From: Halorientalis sp.
GTDB lineage: Archaea > Halobacteriota > Halobacteria > Halobacteriales > Haloarculaceae
NCBI RefSeq assembly: GCF_028275115.1
Contig: NZ_JAQCNH010000092.1
Coordinates: forward strand, 1-64,000
Reading direction: 5' to 3'
DNA length: 64,000 nt
The position numbers were made by a program, and so were the translations under genes. Shown in pieces: positions 16,974 through 26,625 of this stretch. A model generated the notes under the pieces. That model did no database searches. It worked only from the letters and a program-made list of their open reading frames with translations, and was not told where the DNA came from. How positions within the stretch are numbered: position 1 is the stretch's first letter; the number at the start of each line of letters is the position of its first letter.

Positions 16974-17395
16974 CGGTCCCGGGCAGGCCTGGGCGTCATC
17001 GCCCGGCGCACCCGTCCTGGTGACGACGGTGACCGTCACGAGGAGAGCGCCGACCAGAAGCGATTCGCGGTCCTAAACCCGAGCAGTGTGCTCCGCTACC
17101 GTCTCGGGGCACAGGTGCCGCCGAACACACAGCCACCCGGCGTCGTCTGCGGCACGGCGTGATCGTCGGCGAGGACGAGCCACAGAAGGGAGTCGGAGCG
17201 GGGGCCGAGTCGGCCGGATGGAAGCGGACCCGCCGGTGGTGGTTGAGTACAGCCTCATCGAGAGGGGCGTGGAACCCTCCGACGTGCTGGCGGACTTGGG
17301 TGTGTGGGCGAGACGGTGGGGCGGGGACGTCTCCGGTAGGTTCGACAGCCGGCTCTCGCCCGCGGCGTCGCTGCCGCGGGCTGTGCTCGACGGTC
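16974..17395. other. Gene-poor stretch
   Basis: These 422 bases hold no intact gene; the only recognisable item is the HxlR-like remnant listed separately. Long overlapping ORFs in several frames are GC-driven shadows. Confidence 0.5.
17218..17325 (+). pseudogene. Remnant of an HxlR-type winged-helix regulator
   Basis: MEADPPVVVEYSLIERGVEPSDVLADLGVWARRWG resembles the C-terminal wing and last helix of HxlR proteins (usual pattern PPRVEYSLTERG ... LDALGEWA). Nothing upstream in this frame looks like the rest of the domain, so it is at most a fragment. Compare the intact HxlR domain in the regulator at 29.9 kb. Confidence 0.4.
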
Positions 17396-18145
17396 TCACC
17401 GCTCGACCGACCCGTGGTTCGTGATGGTTTCGAGAAACAATAGCAGCGGACTCTCGTCGGTCCGGACGTACTCGTAGTCGACGGCGTCGAGTCCGTCCAG
17501 AATCTCGACGCGGACGTGGGCGCGGATTCGCTCCGGATCGGCCGTGTCGGCCCCGATGTCGTCGACCAGCGCGGTGTCGTGGGTCAGGAACCCGAACCGC
17601 TCGATGTCGATGTCGGGGAGGCTCTCGTGGAGTCGGAGCGCGTTCTCCACGTCCCGCTCGGTGTACTCCGCAGTCGTCCGGTACGCGTAACCCTCGGTCA
17701 CGGGGTTGTCGACCGCCAGCACGACTACGCTATCCCCGTCTCGGGCCCGAACGTCGAGATACGACTGGTCCAGGCCCGAACCGCTGGTCTCGACAGTCAC
17801 TGTGTACGGCTCTCCCCCTGCGAGCTCGGTGACGGCGTCGTGGTGGAAGGCCGACAGACGCTCCCGGGCCGTTCGCTGGTCGCTGGCCAGCTCGCGGTAG
17901 GCGTCTTCCCACTCCGGAAAGAGCCTGACTGGTCCCGTGGTCTCCCGCCTGACTGCCCGTTTTTCCGGCCTGCTGAGGGGGTACTCCCGCTCGGCTGCGT
18001 CGTGGAGCGTGTCGGCGTTGGCCCGCCTGAACGCGGCCGTCAGTTCCGTCCGAAGCTCGCTCCGCTGGTCGTTCAGCTCCCGCTCGACGGCCCGCAACTC
18101 CCGTTCGAGTTCGAACACCTCCTCGAAGTCCAGGTCTGTGTCCAT
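17396..18145 (-). CDS. Hypothetical protein with N-terminal coiled coil
   Basis: A 249-aa soluble acidic protein I do not recognise. Residues 1-55 are a charged helix likely to form a coiled coil (FEEVFELERELRAVERELNDQ). The middle carries a beta-rich part (TVTVETSGSGLDQSYLDVRARDGDSVVVLAVDN) and the C-terminus ends VRTDESPLLLFLETITNHGSVER. The ATG at 18145 directly follows a leader without an obvious ribosome site. It is divergent from the Lrp regulator. Coding character is supported by strong codon-position GC bias and lack of a better frame. Confidence 0.7.
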   Translation of the reverse strand: MDTDLDFEEVFELERELRAVERELNDQRSELRTELTAAFRRANADTLHDAAEREYPLSRPEKRAVRRETTGPVRLFPEWEDAYRELASDQRTARERLSAFHHDAVTELAGGEPYTVTVETSGSGLDQSYLDVRARDGDSVVVLAVDNPVTEGYAYRTTAEYTERDVENALRLHESLPDIDIERFGFLTHDTALVDDIGADTADPERIRAHVRVEILDGLDAVDYEYVRTDESPLLLFLETITNHGSVER

Positions 18146-18320
18146 GGGTCGGGGCCGGGCGGCTCGCCGGCTCGGACGTCACTACCAGTCGCCAGGACTT
18201 GTGCGTTCGGGCGAGTTCGCGCCGGGCCGATACCCGAAGGCTGCGTTTTCGTTGCCCGTCACCACTCGTCGTCACGTTCACAGCCGAAAACCTTTCACAG
18301 AGACGAATCAAGCCCGTGGC

Positions 18321-18794
18321 ATGGCCAGCGAGGATATCGACGACGTGGACAGGGCGATCCTCCACGCGCTCCAGGAGGACGCGCGGAACATGTCCTCGGG
18401 CGACATCGCGGAACGGACCGAGACGTCTGACAGTACGGTCCGCAAGCGGATCCAGCGACTGGAGTCCGACGGCATCGTCAAGGGGTACAGCGCCGACGTC
18501 GACTACGGAGCGTCGGGGTTCCCGCTCCGGATGCTGCTCTTCTGTACCGCCTCGATTCCCGAACGGGGGGAACTCGTCTCCGACGTCCTCGCTATCGACG
18601 GCGTCATCTCCGTCCAGGAACTGGTTACCGGCGAGCAGAACCTGCTCGTGACCGCTGTGGGGGAGTCCGACAGCGACATCACGCCGGTCGCACAGGAACT
18701 GCTCGACATGGGGCTGACCGTCGCCGACGAGGTACTCGTTCGGAGCCACGAGACGACGCCGTTCGGCGGGTTCGTCTCCGGGGAGCAGTCCTGA
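18321..18794 (+). CDS. Lrp/AsnC-family transcriptional regulator
   Basis: A 157-aa protein: an N-terminal winged helix-turn-helix (DDVDRAILHALQEDARNMSS then SDSTVRKRIQRLESDGIVKGY) and a C-terminal AsnC/RAM-like effector domain (GVISVQELVTGEQNLLVTAVG). Lrp proteins form dimers or octamers that sense amino acids or other small molecules. Start ATG at 18321 taken because the domain begins right there. Convergent with the amidohydrolase gene, one base apart, so its target is not obvious from position. Confidence 0.9.
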   Translation: MASEDIDDVDRAILHALQEDARNMSSGDIAERTETSDSTVRKRIQRLESDGIVKGYSADVDYGASGFPLRMLLFCTASIPERGELVSDVLAIDGVISVQELVTGEQNLLVTAVGESDSDITPVAQELLDMGLTVADEVLVRSHETTPFGGFVSGEQS

Positions 18795-18795
18795 C

Positions 18796-19812
18796 TCAGC
18801 GGACCACACGTTTCACGTCGAGTGGCGTCGCCCGGCGGACCACGGCCCGAATCGGGTCCACCGTGGCGGCCAGGTTGTTCGACTCGCCGTCGAGCACCAG
18901 TAGTGCCGCGTCCCGACCTGCTTCAATGACGCCGCAGTTCAGTCCCACCGCGTCGGCACCGGCTACCGTCGCCATCCGGAGAACCTCCTGTGCGGTCACG
19001 TCGAAGTGCTTTGCAGTGTACGCCATCTCGCGGAACATCGACGGCGGATTGAGCATGACGTTGTCCGTGCCGAGTGCGACCGACGTGTGGTCGAGCAGGG
19101 CACGGACCGGCGGGCGACCCACGTCAAGGACCTGGTTCGCACGTGGGCACACGGCGACTGGGACGGCCTGGTCGGCGACCCGTTCGAGGTGGGCCTCCGC
19201 CGCGTGGACCATGTGGACGAGCAGGTCCGGTTCGAGGTCCAGTGCGGGGTGGATATCGGTCGCATCCGGTTCGCCAGCGTGGATGGCGAACGGAACGTTC
19301 CCGTCCCGGGCGGCTGCCCGTTCGGTCGTGAAATCGTCGTCGTTCGCACCGCTCGCGCCGTACCCGTCCGCCACGTCGAGGACGTCCGCCGGACCGCTCC
19401 CGAAGACGAACGGAGCGACGTACTCGCCGTCCGCGGCGGCCCGGAGCGCGCGGGTACCCGACGGACCCGATTCGCGGAAATCGAGGCACGCGGCCGTTCC
19501 CGTCTGCTGCATAAACCGGAGTGTGCGTTGGATTTCGGCGACGAGTGTCTCTCTGTCGGCGGCCGCCAGCCGCTGGTGTTTCTGGCTGTCCGGCGGTGCG
19601 ACAGCCGCTTCGAGCCCGAGGCCGACGGCAGCCTCCTTGGCCACCGAGTCTCCGACGTGGGTGTGGGCGTTGACGAACGCCGGCACGACGATGTCGGTGG
19701 AGTCGGTGCCGTCCCGCTCGACGGCCGTTATTCGCCCGTCTTCGACGACGACCGTCCCCTCTATGGGCTCCAGCGACGACCCGGCCACGACCGTCCCCTC
19801 AAGCTCCTCCAT
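18796..19812 (-). CDS. Amidohydrolase-family protein (metal-dependent deaminase-like)
   Basis: A 338-aa member of the amidohydrolase superfamily, with the beta-strand N-terminal part (GTVVVEDGRITAVERDG), the metal motif NAHTHVGD, a later HAGE histidine and a final TDN aspartate motif (VALGTDNVMLNPPSM), followed by ADAVGLNCGVIEAGRDAALLVLD. Related enzymes deaminate adenosine-type or cytosine-type compounds or hydrolyse cyclic amides; the substrate cannot be told. Start MEELEGTVVAG at 19812, 83 codons inside the ORF track entry. Confidence 0.82.
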   Translation of the reverse strand: MEELEGTVVAGSSLEPIEGTVVVEDGRITAVERDGTDSTDIVVPAFVNAHTHVGDSVAKEAAVGLGLEAAVAPPDSQKHQRLAAADRETLVAEIQRTLRFMQQTGTAACLDFRESGPSGTRALRAAADGEYVAPFVFGSGPADVLDVADGYGASGANDDDFTTERAAARDGNVPFAIHAGEPDATDIHPALDLEPDLLVHMVHAAEAHLERVADQAVPVAVCPRANQVLDVGRPPVRALLDHTSVALGTDNVMLNPPSMFREMAYTAKHFDVTAQEVLRMATVAGADAVGLNCGVIEAGRDAALLVLDGESNNLAATVDPIRAVVRRATPLDVKRVVR

Positions 19813-20076
19813 ACAGTTCTCTTCCGCTGAATAACAATATGGGTTTCTGATGGATATTGAACGGACGAGCAAGCGAAACAACACCTCGAAGCGGGCGCGT
19901 CCACTACGACGGTCCGTACGGCTCCCCCGCGACGGCACTCCTCTGTGACCGTCGACGGGGAAATCGACCCGGAGACACCACACTCCCGACTCTCCGACGG
20001 CGTACTCGGTCGCATCGCGAGCGACGTACCCCGTGTGAACCGTCCCCAATATTAAGACCATAATGTTCTATAATTA

Positions 20077-20117
20077 CTTCTATAGAGAACAGTTTGTTAG
20101 TATAGAAGATTTTAATA
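20077..20117 (+). promoter_or_regulatory. Control region of the dab operon: inverted repeat beside the TATA box
   Basis: CTTCTATA (20077-20084) and TATAGAAG (20101-20108) form a perfect 8-bp inverted repeat with a 16-bp spacer. An overlapping imperfect repeat TGTTCTATA / TATAGAGAACA lies at 20064-20091. The TATA-like attttaata (20109-20117) starts right after the second arm, so a bound protein would contact TBP/TFB. Expected transcription start is near 20140, which excludes the ATG at 20136 as the start of the first gene. Confidence 0.6.
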
Positions 20118-20216
20118 CACAGTTCGTTCGTACTAATGGGTGAAGACAACCGACACCAGTCCGCTGGAGTGGTCGTCGAAGCTCCGAGGTGGGGTGGCGT
20201 CAGGACGAGCCAACCG

Positions 20217-21701
20217 ATGACAGACCAGACAGAGACCGAGACCGTGGGACAGTTCCCGAACACGTCGCCGTCGACTCCGCTCGCGCCGGTGGTGCTCACA
20301 CGACTCGTGTGGGCGCTGTTCGTTGCGAGTCTCGGTGCACTCGTGGCGCGACTCTGGACCGAGGGCGGGTGGACGGTCGCCGGGTTGGTGGCTGTCGACG
20401 GCCTGACTGTCCTACTGTGGGTCGTGGTCTCCTTCTTCAGTGGCATCGTCCACAGCTACTCGCGGCGCTACATGGCGGGCAGCGAACACCTCACTCGCTT
20501 TTTCGCCCGGCTGTCCGTCTTCACCTTGGTCGTGATGGGTCTCGTCGCCGCCGACCACGTCGCGCTGTTCGGGGCCGCGTGGCTGGCGATGGGGCTGGTG
20601 ATGGCGGACCTGATCGGAACCGTCCGCGGCTGGCCACAGGCACGAACCGCCGCGACCCTCGCCCGCCGGTACTTCCTCGCCAGTAGCGCGTTGCTGGGTG
20701 CCGCACTCGTGACGCTGTCCTGGGCGACGGGTGCGACGACGATTTCGGCTATCCTGGCGAACGTCGCGGCCGCCCCGGAGTGGGTTTCGCTCGTGGCGGC
20801 CGGCCTGCTCGTCCTGGCGGCGATGGTCCAGTCCGCGCTCGTCCCCTTCCACACCTGGTTGCTCTCCTCGATGACCGCGCCGACGCCGGCGTCGGCGCTG
20901 ATGCACGCCGGGTTCGTCAACGCGGGCGGGATTCTCCTGCTCCGATTTGCCCCCGTCGTCACCGTCGACTCGACGTTCATGCTCCTGGTCGTGGCCGTCG
21001 GCGCGGCCAGCGCACTGCTGGGAAAACTCCTGAAAGCCGTCCAGTCCGACGTGAAGCGCAAACTCGGCTGTTCGACGACCGGGCAGATGGGATTCATGAT
21101 CGCACAGGCCGGTCTCGGCTTCTTCGGGGCCGCCATCACCCACCTGATCCTCCACGGGTTCTACAAGGCCTACCTGTTCCTCTCGACGGGGAGCCAGGTC
21201 GAACACACCAGCCCGAAGAAGTCGGCGACCGGGACGACGACGCTCCTCGGCGGCGTCGTGACGCTACTCACCGCGGTCGCCGGTGGTGTTCTGTTCGCGC
21301 TCGTCACCGGCAAGGGAACGCACGTCGACAGCGGCCTCCTGCTGACGGGTCTGATCTCGCTGACGACGCTGCACGCGACCTGGACCACCGTCCGGAACAC
21401 CGACCTCCAGGCAACCGTCCGATACGGCGTCGTCCCGTTGATTTTCCTGCCCGCCGTCGCCGTCTACGCAGGAGTCTACACCGCGGTCACGACCGTCCTG
21501 GCCGGCGTCCCGCTCGTGACCGTGCCGACCGACCTGACACCGGTCCACGGTGTCGTCGCGGTGGCGTTTCTCGCCGCGTACGTCGCCATCGAGACCGGCC
21601 TCTACCGGCGGAGCCACCGCCTGTACGTGGCGCTGGTGAACGCCTCACAGCCCGCGACCGGAACCGTGCTGACTTCGACGGAGGAGTACAATGAACACTG
21701 A
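20217..21701 (+). CDS. dabB: DabB: proton-conducting membrane subunit of inorganic carbon transporter
   Basis: A 494-aa polytopic membrane protein of the NuoL/MrpA (complex I antiporter-like) family with about 13 hydrophobic segments; conserved parts include LLSSMTAPTPASALMHAGFVNAGG and KRKLGCSTTGQMGFM with the membrane lysines. Next to DabA it forms the DAB pump that takes up inorganic carbon using a cation gradient. Start at 20217 (MTDQTETETVG) is preferred over 20136, as the promoter geometry puts the message start after 20136. It overlaps dabA by 11 bp, so translation is coupled. Confidence 0.88.
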   Translation: MTDQTETETVGQFPNTSPSTPLAPVVLTRLVWALFVASLGALVARLWTEGGWTVAGLVAVDGLTVLLWVVVSFFSGIVHSYSRRYMAGSEHLTRFFARLSVFTLVVMGLVAADHVALFGAAWLAMGLVMADLIGTVRGWPQARTAATLARRYFLASSALLGAALVTLSWATGATTISAILANVAAAPEWVSLVAAGLLVLAAMVQSALVPFHTWLLSSMTAPTPASALMHAGFVNAGGILLLRFAPVVTVDSTFMLLVVAVGAASALLGKLLKAVQSDVKRKLGCSTTGQMGFMIAQAGLGFFGAAITHLILHGFYKAYLFLSTGSQVEHTSPKKSATGTTTLLGGVVTLLTAVAGGVLFALVTGKGTHVDSGLLLTGLISLTTLHATWTTVRNTDLQATVRYGVVPLIFLPAVAVYAGVYTAVTTVLAGVPLVTVPTDLTPVHGVVAVAFLAAYVAIETGLYRRSHRLYVALVNASQPATGTVLTSTEEYNEH

Positions 21702-24117
21702 ATCCGCGGTAACCGAGAGTGTCGAACTGGCAGCAAACAGCGTCGGTCCCGTCTGGCCGCTCCACTCGTTCGTGACGGCCAACCCGCTCGCCGGGTTCGA
21801 GGACCAGCCGTTCCACGAGGCCGTCCAGCAGGCCGAACGCCTGTTCGGCGGTGACGGCTACCCGAGCCCCGACCTGTTCCGCCGGGCCTGGGAGACGGGC
21901 CGCATCGACCCGCACGTCCTGGCCGAGGAACTCGACGCTCACGGCTACGACGACGACCCCGAGGCACTACTCGACCGGATGGACGCGACCGCCGACCAGA
22001 CGCCGGACGCCGACACGGCCGAAACGCCCGCGGAACGCGTCGACGCCGTCCTGACGAAGTGGCTCGCGGCCTTCCTCGATCAGGGGACGGCCACCTGGCC
22101 GATGCCTAACCGCGAGCAGGGATTCTACGCCGCCGTCCGGTCGGTGGCCTCCCACGACGGCGACATCCCGGACGGGGCTGCCGACGCGTGGCCCGCGGAC
22201 CCGGAGGACGCCATCGAGCGCGTCCTCGACGAGCACCCCAAAGACGAGTGGCCGACGATACTCGAGCAGCAACTGACCGCGCTTCCCGGCTGGGCTGGGT
22301 TCATCAAGCAACGCGCCGCCGACGACGACGCGTGGCAGTCGACGTACCCGATCACACTGGCCGAGTACCTCGCGGTTCGGCTCACACTTTCGGAACTGTT
22401 CGACGCGCCGATCACGCCACCAGAGCAGGCGACCGAGTCCAGCGTGACCGGCGACGGGGCCGTTCCGCTCGAAGAGGTCTGGCTCTCCGCGTGGGAGGCC
22501 AGCTACCGCTCGGAACTGGTCGACGCCGTGACCGATGCCGGCGCGTTGGCCGCCGAAGCCGACGGTGGCCGGCCCGACGCACAGTTCGTGTTCTGTATCG
22601 ACACGCGGTCGGAGATCATCCGCCGCCACATCGAGGCCACGGGCGACTACGACACACACGGCTACGCTGGCTTCTTCGGCATCCCGATGCGGTACGAGGG
22701 GTACGACGTCGACGTGACGGTCGACGCGTGCCCGCCTATCCTCGACGCTCAGCACCGCATCACGGACCGCCCGACGACCGACCCCGAGGACAAGGCGGCG
22801 TACGACCGCTGGTCGAACGTCCGCGACGCGGGCGGCAAGCTGGTGAAGTCGCTCAAAGAAAACGCCGCGACCGCGTTCAGCTACGTCGAGAGCGCGGGCA
22901 GCGGCTACGGGCTGGCGCTGGCCGCACGGACGCTCCTGCCGACCCGCGTCCGCGACGTTCTCGACGCCACCGACGAGCGCGTCCCCGACGCCCACGAGTT
23001 CTGTGAGCCGTCGGTCGACTACAACCCCGACGCCGTTACCGAACTCCGGGAGGGACTCACCGTGGCGGAGCGGGCCGACTACGCCGCGACCGCCTTCGAG
23101 CTGATGGGGTGGGAGCAGTTCGCTCGTGTCGTCGTCTTCGCCGGCCACGCCAGCCAGACCGCGAACAACCCGTTCGATTCGAGTCTCGACTGCGGTGCCT
23201 GTGCGGGCAACCCCGGTGGCCCGAACGCCCGCGTCCTCGCCGCCATCTGTAACGACGCGGACGTCCAGGCCGAACTCCGCGAGCGCGGCATCGAGATTCC
23301 CGACGACACCGTCTTCCTCGCCGGCGAACACAACACCACCACCGACGAGGTGGAACTGTACGACGGACCGGTTCCCGAGAGTCACGCCGACGACATCGCG
23401 CAACTCCGTGCCGACCTCGAAACCGCTCGTGCCGGCGCGGCCGCCGAGCGCACCGAGTCGATGGGTTCGGGGGGCGCTGGCGGCGTCCGCGAGACGGAGC
23501 GCCGTGCGGCCGACTGGGCCGAGACGCGTCCGGAGTGGGGGCTGGCCGGCAACGCCGGTTTCGTCGTCGGCCCGCGCGCCCTCACCGACGACCTGGACCT
23601 CGGCGGTCGGTCGTTCCTCCACTCTTACGACTGGACGACCGACGACGGCGGTGACGCGCTCGAAGCTATCGTGACCGGCCCCATGGTCGTCACGCAGTGG
23701 ATCAACACACAGTACTACTTCGCCACCGTCGACAACGACGTCTACGGCAGCGGGTCGAAGGTCACACATAACCCCGTCGGTAACGTCGGCGTCTACCAGG
23801 GCAACGGCGGCGACCTGATGACCGGCCTCCCGCTCCAGTCGCTCATGGCCGCCGACGACGAGCCCTACCACCAACCCCTCCGGCTCTCGACTGTCATCCA
23901 CGCGCCGGTCGAGCGTGTGACCGACATCCTCGCCGACCACGAGAACGTGACGGAACTGCTGGACAACCACTGGCTCTCGCTGACGGTCGTCGACCCCGAG
24001 CAGGACCACTGTGCGTTCCACTACGACGGCGACCTGACGTGGGTACCGGCCGACCAGTCCGACCACCGGCCCACCGCGACGACGTCGACCGTGGAAACCG
24101 GCACCACCGGCGACTAG
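21691..24117 (+). CDS. dabA: DabA: carbonic-anhydrase-like subunit of inorganic carbon transporter (DUF2309)
   Basis: An 808-aa protein of the DUF2309/UPF0753 family. The predicted zinc site resembling a beta-carbonic anhydrase is complete: C302 and D304 in FCIDTRSEIIRRHIE, H486 in FAGHASQT and C501 in SLDCGACAGNPGGPNARV. It should hydrate CO2 vectorially on the cytoplasmic side while bound to DabB. N-terminus WPLHSFVTANPLAGFEDQPF is typical. Unlike autotroph operons no RuBisCO or carbon-fixation gene is nearby, so the pump may feed anaplerotic carboxylases. Confidence 0.9.
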   Translation: MNTESAVTESVELAANSVGPVWPLHSFVTANPLAGFEDQPFHEAVQQAERLFGGDGYPSPDLFRRAWETGRIDPHVLAEELDAHGYDDDPEALLDRMDATADQTPDADTAETPAERVDAVLTKWLAAFLDQGTATWPMPNREQGFYAAVRSVASHDGDIPDGAADAWPADPEDAIERVLDEHPKDEWPTILEQQLTALPGWAGFIKQRAADDDAWQSTYPITLAEYLAVRLTLSELFDAPITPPEQATESSVTGDGAVPLEEVWLSAWEASYRSELVDAVTDAGALAAEADGGRPDAQFVFCIDTRSEIIRRHIEATGDYDTHGYAGFFGIPMRYEGYDVDVTVDACPPILDAQHRITDRPTTDPEDKAAYDRWSNVRDAGGKLVKSLKENAATAFSYVESAGSGYGLALAARTLLPTRVRDVLDATDERVPDAHEFCEPSVDYNPDAVTELREGLTVAERADYAATAFELMGWEQFARVVVFAGHASQTANNPFDSSLDCGACAGNPGGPNARVLAAICNDADVQAELRERGIEIPDDTVFLAGEHNTTTDEVELYDGPVPESHADDIAQLRADLETARAGAAAERTESMGSGGAGGVRETERRAADWAETRPEWGLAGNAGFVVGPRALTDDLDLGGRSFLHSYDWTTDDGGDALEAIVTGPMVVTQWINTQYYFATVDNDVYGSGSKVTHNPVGNVGVYQGNGGDLMTGLPLQSLMAADDEPYHQPLRLSTVIHAPVERVTDILADHENVTELLDNHWLSLTVVDPEQDHCAFHYDGDLTWVPADQSDHRPTATTSTVETGTTGD

Positions 24118-24347
24118 CCAGCACGGACGGTATCGGACGACTCACGACTCGGGACGCCGTCACCGCTCGCGGGTCGTTCGACACAGTGACGCGCCGCGGT
24201 CTCCGGAACACCGGTCGACGGGACGCCGGGAAAAGGTGCCTGGCTGGTTACCGGAGCGTACGTGATTTACGCCCGGCGTGAACGGCTGGGTTCTCTCACC
24301 GCGTCCAGGTGGCAAACCATCGAGTTCGCTGCCAGCTAACGGCGGGG

Positions 24348-25532
24348 TCAGTCCCTCCAAGACTCGGTCGGCTCACCCTCCTCGCCGTTCGATGCGGCGG
24401 CCTCTGCCTCCTGTAGCTCCTGTTCTAGCGTCGCGGTCGTCTCGTCGATTGGGGCGAGGCCGAACTCGTACATCCGTCCCGACGTCTCGACGTCCCGGAA
24501 CTCGTACATCACGCCGTCGTCGACGACGGCGTAGACGTCCTGTGCCTGGTCGTGAATGACCCGTTTCTCCGAGTCGATGGCGACGTCGACGAGGTCGAGC
24601 AGCGTCTCGACGGGGACGCGGGCGTACTCCCCCGAGTCCGGGAGCTTGCCGCGAGAGATCCAGTCGGCGTACCGCACACTCTCGTAGTACTTCTCGAACG
24701 TCTCGAAATCCTCGATGCGTCGGTCGACCGTCCTGACGAACACCGCGAGCACCAACGCGCCGATACCGGCGACGACCCACCACAGGGACCGACTGGGCAG
24801 ACTCGCTTCGGTCCCGGGGAACTCGACGGCGGCGGTGGCGACAGATGCGTTGACCGGCCGAGCCACGGTCGTCGAGTGGTTCCGCTCGACGACCTGTGGC
24901 GTGTCGAACTCGTAGGCGCGGCCGGAGACCGAAACCGGGGAGCTCAGGTTCACCTGCCCGGCGTAGGTTCCCGTGTCGTAACTCGCGTTGACGAGGATCC
25001 GGACTCGAACGATGCCGACCTCGTCCGCGGCGGCCTTGACCGCTGCCAGTCGCTCGCGTGCGAGGCGTCGGACGTCGAGTGTCACCGTGGTCCGGGAACG
25101 TCCGTCTGTCACCCGGCGGGTGGTCGATGCCAACTCTCGTCGTTCGGACCAGAACACCGCTTCGTCGCGTGCGGCCGAGAGTTCCAGCACGACGTCCTGG
25201 GTGACGACCACATCCTGGTCGGTTGGCACGTTAGTCCCCACGCGAAGCGTCAGATTCGGCGCCGCCGACAGCAGGTAGACCGGACGGTCGGACACCGTCT
25301 CCCCCTGGTCGTAGAGCGTGGTGTTCCCGGTCACGGTCGCCGTCGCAGTGAGCGAGGTACTGACGGCCTGCTGGTCGGTCTGGACCGTCGTCCGCTGTGG
25401 GTCGGGTGTGTCGGTTGCCCCGGCCGCCGCGCCGGCGAAGGCGAACGCGCTGGCGACGACGAGTGCTGCCACCAGCACTCGACCGTACTGCCCGCAGACG
25501 TATTTCAGTCTGAGCGGTAATCCCGCGCTCAT
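24348..25532 (-). CDS. DUF5305 membrane protein
   Basis: A 394-aa protein: N-terminal membrane helix (LVAALVVASAFAFAGAAAGA), an extracellular beta-rich part (about 45-250), a second helix (SLWWVVAGIGALVLAVFVRTV) and a cytoplasmic tail with YADWISRGKLPD and MYEFRDVETSGRMYEF, as in the DUF5305 family usually found beside SipW-type signal peptidases. Its own TATA box (cattatattatg on the minus strand, 25564-25575) lies about 35 nt upstream, so it can be expressed apart from the rest of the cluster. Possibly an assembly or anchoring factor for the surface fibre. Confidence 0.8.
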   Translation of the reverse strand: MSAGLPLRLKYVCGQYGRVLVAALVVASAFAFAGAAAGATDTPDPQRTTVQTDQQAVSTSLTATATVTGNTTLYDQGETVSDRPVYLLSAAPNLTLRVGTNVPTDQDVVVTQDVVLELSAARDEAVFWSERRELASTTRRVTDGRSRTTVTLDVRRLARERLAAVKAAADEVGIVRVRILVNASYDTGTYAGQVNLSSPVSVSGRAYEFDTPQVVERNHSTTVARPVNASVATAAVEFPGTEASLPSRSLWWVVAGIGALVLAVFVRTVDRRIEDFETFEKYYESVRYADWISRGKLPDSGEYARVPVETLLDLVDVAIDSEKRVIHDQAQDVYAVVDDGVMYEFRDVETSGRMYEFGLAPIDETTATLEQELQEAEAAASNGEEGEPTESWRD

Positions 25533-25607
25533 GTCGCACGCCTCTGGAACCCGACGAACTCGCTCATAATATAATGTTCACCGGTCGAACACTAATGTGC
25601 GCGCTAA

Positions 25608-25636
25608 CCCCCTGGTTGGCGGGGCACTTACCCGAG
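25608..25636 (-). promoter_or_regulatory. GGTAAG-type motif upstream of DUF5305 gene
   Basis: On the minus strand GGGTAAGTGCCCCGCC followed by an AGGGGGTTAG tract. It resembles the palindromic site at 28434-28451 (GAGGTAAGCACCTC plus CCCCCTAACGG), upstream of another gene in the same cluster. It lies about 45 bp upstream of the TATA box. Proposed shared regulatory site. Confidence 0.4.
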
Positions 25637-25779
25637 CGAAAGCGACGGTTCGAGCGGTGACGGTGTCCGTCTGGCCGTCGGTGGCCCCGTTCCGGTCTCG
25701 CTGGCTGGTGGGTTCGCGCCTACCACCGTGGAGCGAGCGCGTCCAGCCGCCCCGAAACGAGGCTGGGCGAGTCGGCCGC

Positions 25780-26625
25780 TCAGCGCCGGGGGTCGCTTCC
25801 CGTGTACGTCTCGTTGAGCACCTCGCGTCCGCCCGCCGTTTCGACCACGACAGTGTCTTTCCCGTTGTTCCAGATCGGCCTGCCCGAGTCCTGATACAGG
25901 TCGATTCGAGCGCTGGTCTCGCTGTCGGTCCCCGTGCCAGTTATTAGCTTCACTTTCTGGTCGGGCGCGACGGTCGTTCCCTGGGGAACGACGTACGGTG
26001 CCTGCGCCTCGTCCCGAACACTCCAGCCGGAGATATCGAGTGTCGTGCTCCCGGTGTTGGTGAACACGAGGAACTCGTCGTCGAGATTGTCGAACTCACT
26101 GCCGCGGGCGTTGGCGTTGATATCGGTGAGACGGAACCCGTCGGTGTTCTGTGCACAGCCGCTCGCATCGACCGTCGTCGACCGCGTCGCCGTCCCGGTG
26201 AACCGGGACCCGCTGGTCGTGGTGACGGTGAACGCGACAGTCTCCGGTGGTGACTCACAGCCGACAGTTACGGATGTCGTCGCCGACTCCCCCGGCGCGA
26301 GCGTCGTCTGTGCGTTCGACAGCGACCCCGAGGCGGTTTCGAGCGTGACCGCTGCGTTCACCGTCCGGTCCAGCCCGTTCGTCACGGTGACGAGCCGGCT
26401 CCTGTCACCGGCGGTCACACTGCCGGCGACCTCGAGACCGACGAGGCCGTTCGCATCGTCGGCCACAGCTGCCGTGGCTCCCCGCTCGAGGGTCCCCGAA
26501 CTGAACGCGGCAGTCGGACCGATGGTGAGGATTCCGAGAATAGCCACGAGAACGGTCACCGCGAGTAGCGAGGTGTACACCCGCCCCTTCCCGCCGCGCG
26601 AGCGCGACCGGCGACCGCGTCTCAT
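25780..26625 (-). CDS. Secreted TasA/DUF1102-like protein with C-terminal lamin-tail domain
   Basis: A 281-aa exported protein. An Arg-rich N-terminus (MRRGRRSRSRGGKGR) and one hydrophobic helix lead to TAAFSSGTLERGATAAVADDANGLVGLE, the pattern of SipW-dependent signal peptides and camelysin/TasA/DUF1102 subunits. The C-terminal half (about 165-275) is a lamin-tail-like Ig domain: FRLTDINANARG, DDEFLVFTNTGSTTLDISGW and YVVPQGTTVAPDQKV. Its ATG overlaps the stop of the signal peptidase gene (ATGA), so the two are translated together and the peptidase is likely its processing enzyme. Confidence 0.78.
   Translation of the reverse strand: MRRGRRSRSRGGKGRVYTSLLAVTVLVAILGILTIGPTAAFSSGTLERGATAAVADDANGLVGLEVAGSVTAGDRSRLVTVTNGLDRTVNAAVTLETASGSLSNAQTTLAPGESATTSVTVGCESPPETVAFTVTTTSGSRFTGTATRSTTVDASGCAQNTDGFRLTDINANARGSEFDNLDDEFLVFTNTGSTTLDISGWSVRDEAQAPYVVPQGTTVAPDQKVKLITGTGTDSETSARIDLYQDSGRPIWNNGKDTVVVETAGGREVLNETYTGSDPRR

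Noticed and set aside
21967-24066. 699-aa ORF antisense to dabA
   Set aside because: Shadow frame of a high-GC gene; the plus strand has a clear DabA with its zinc site, and the antisense protein has no motif.
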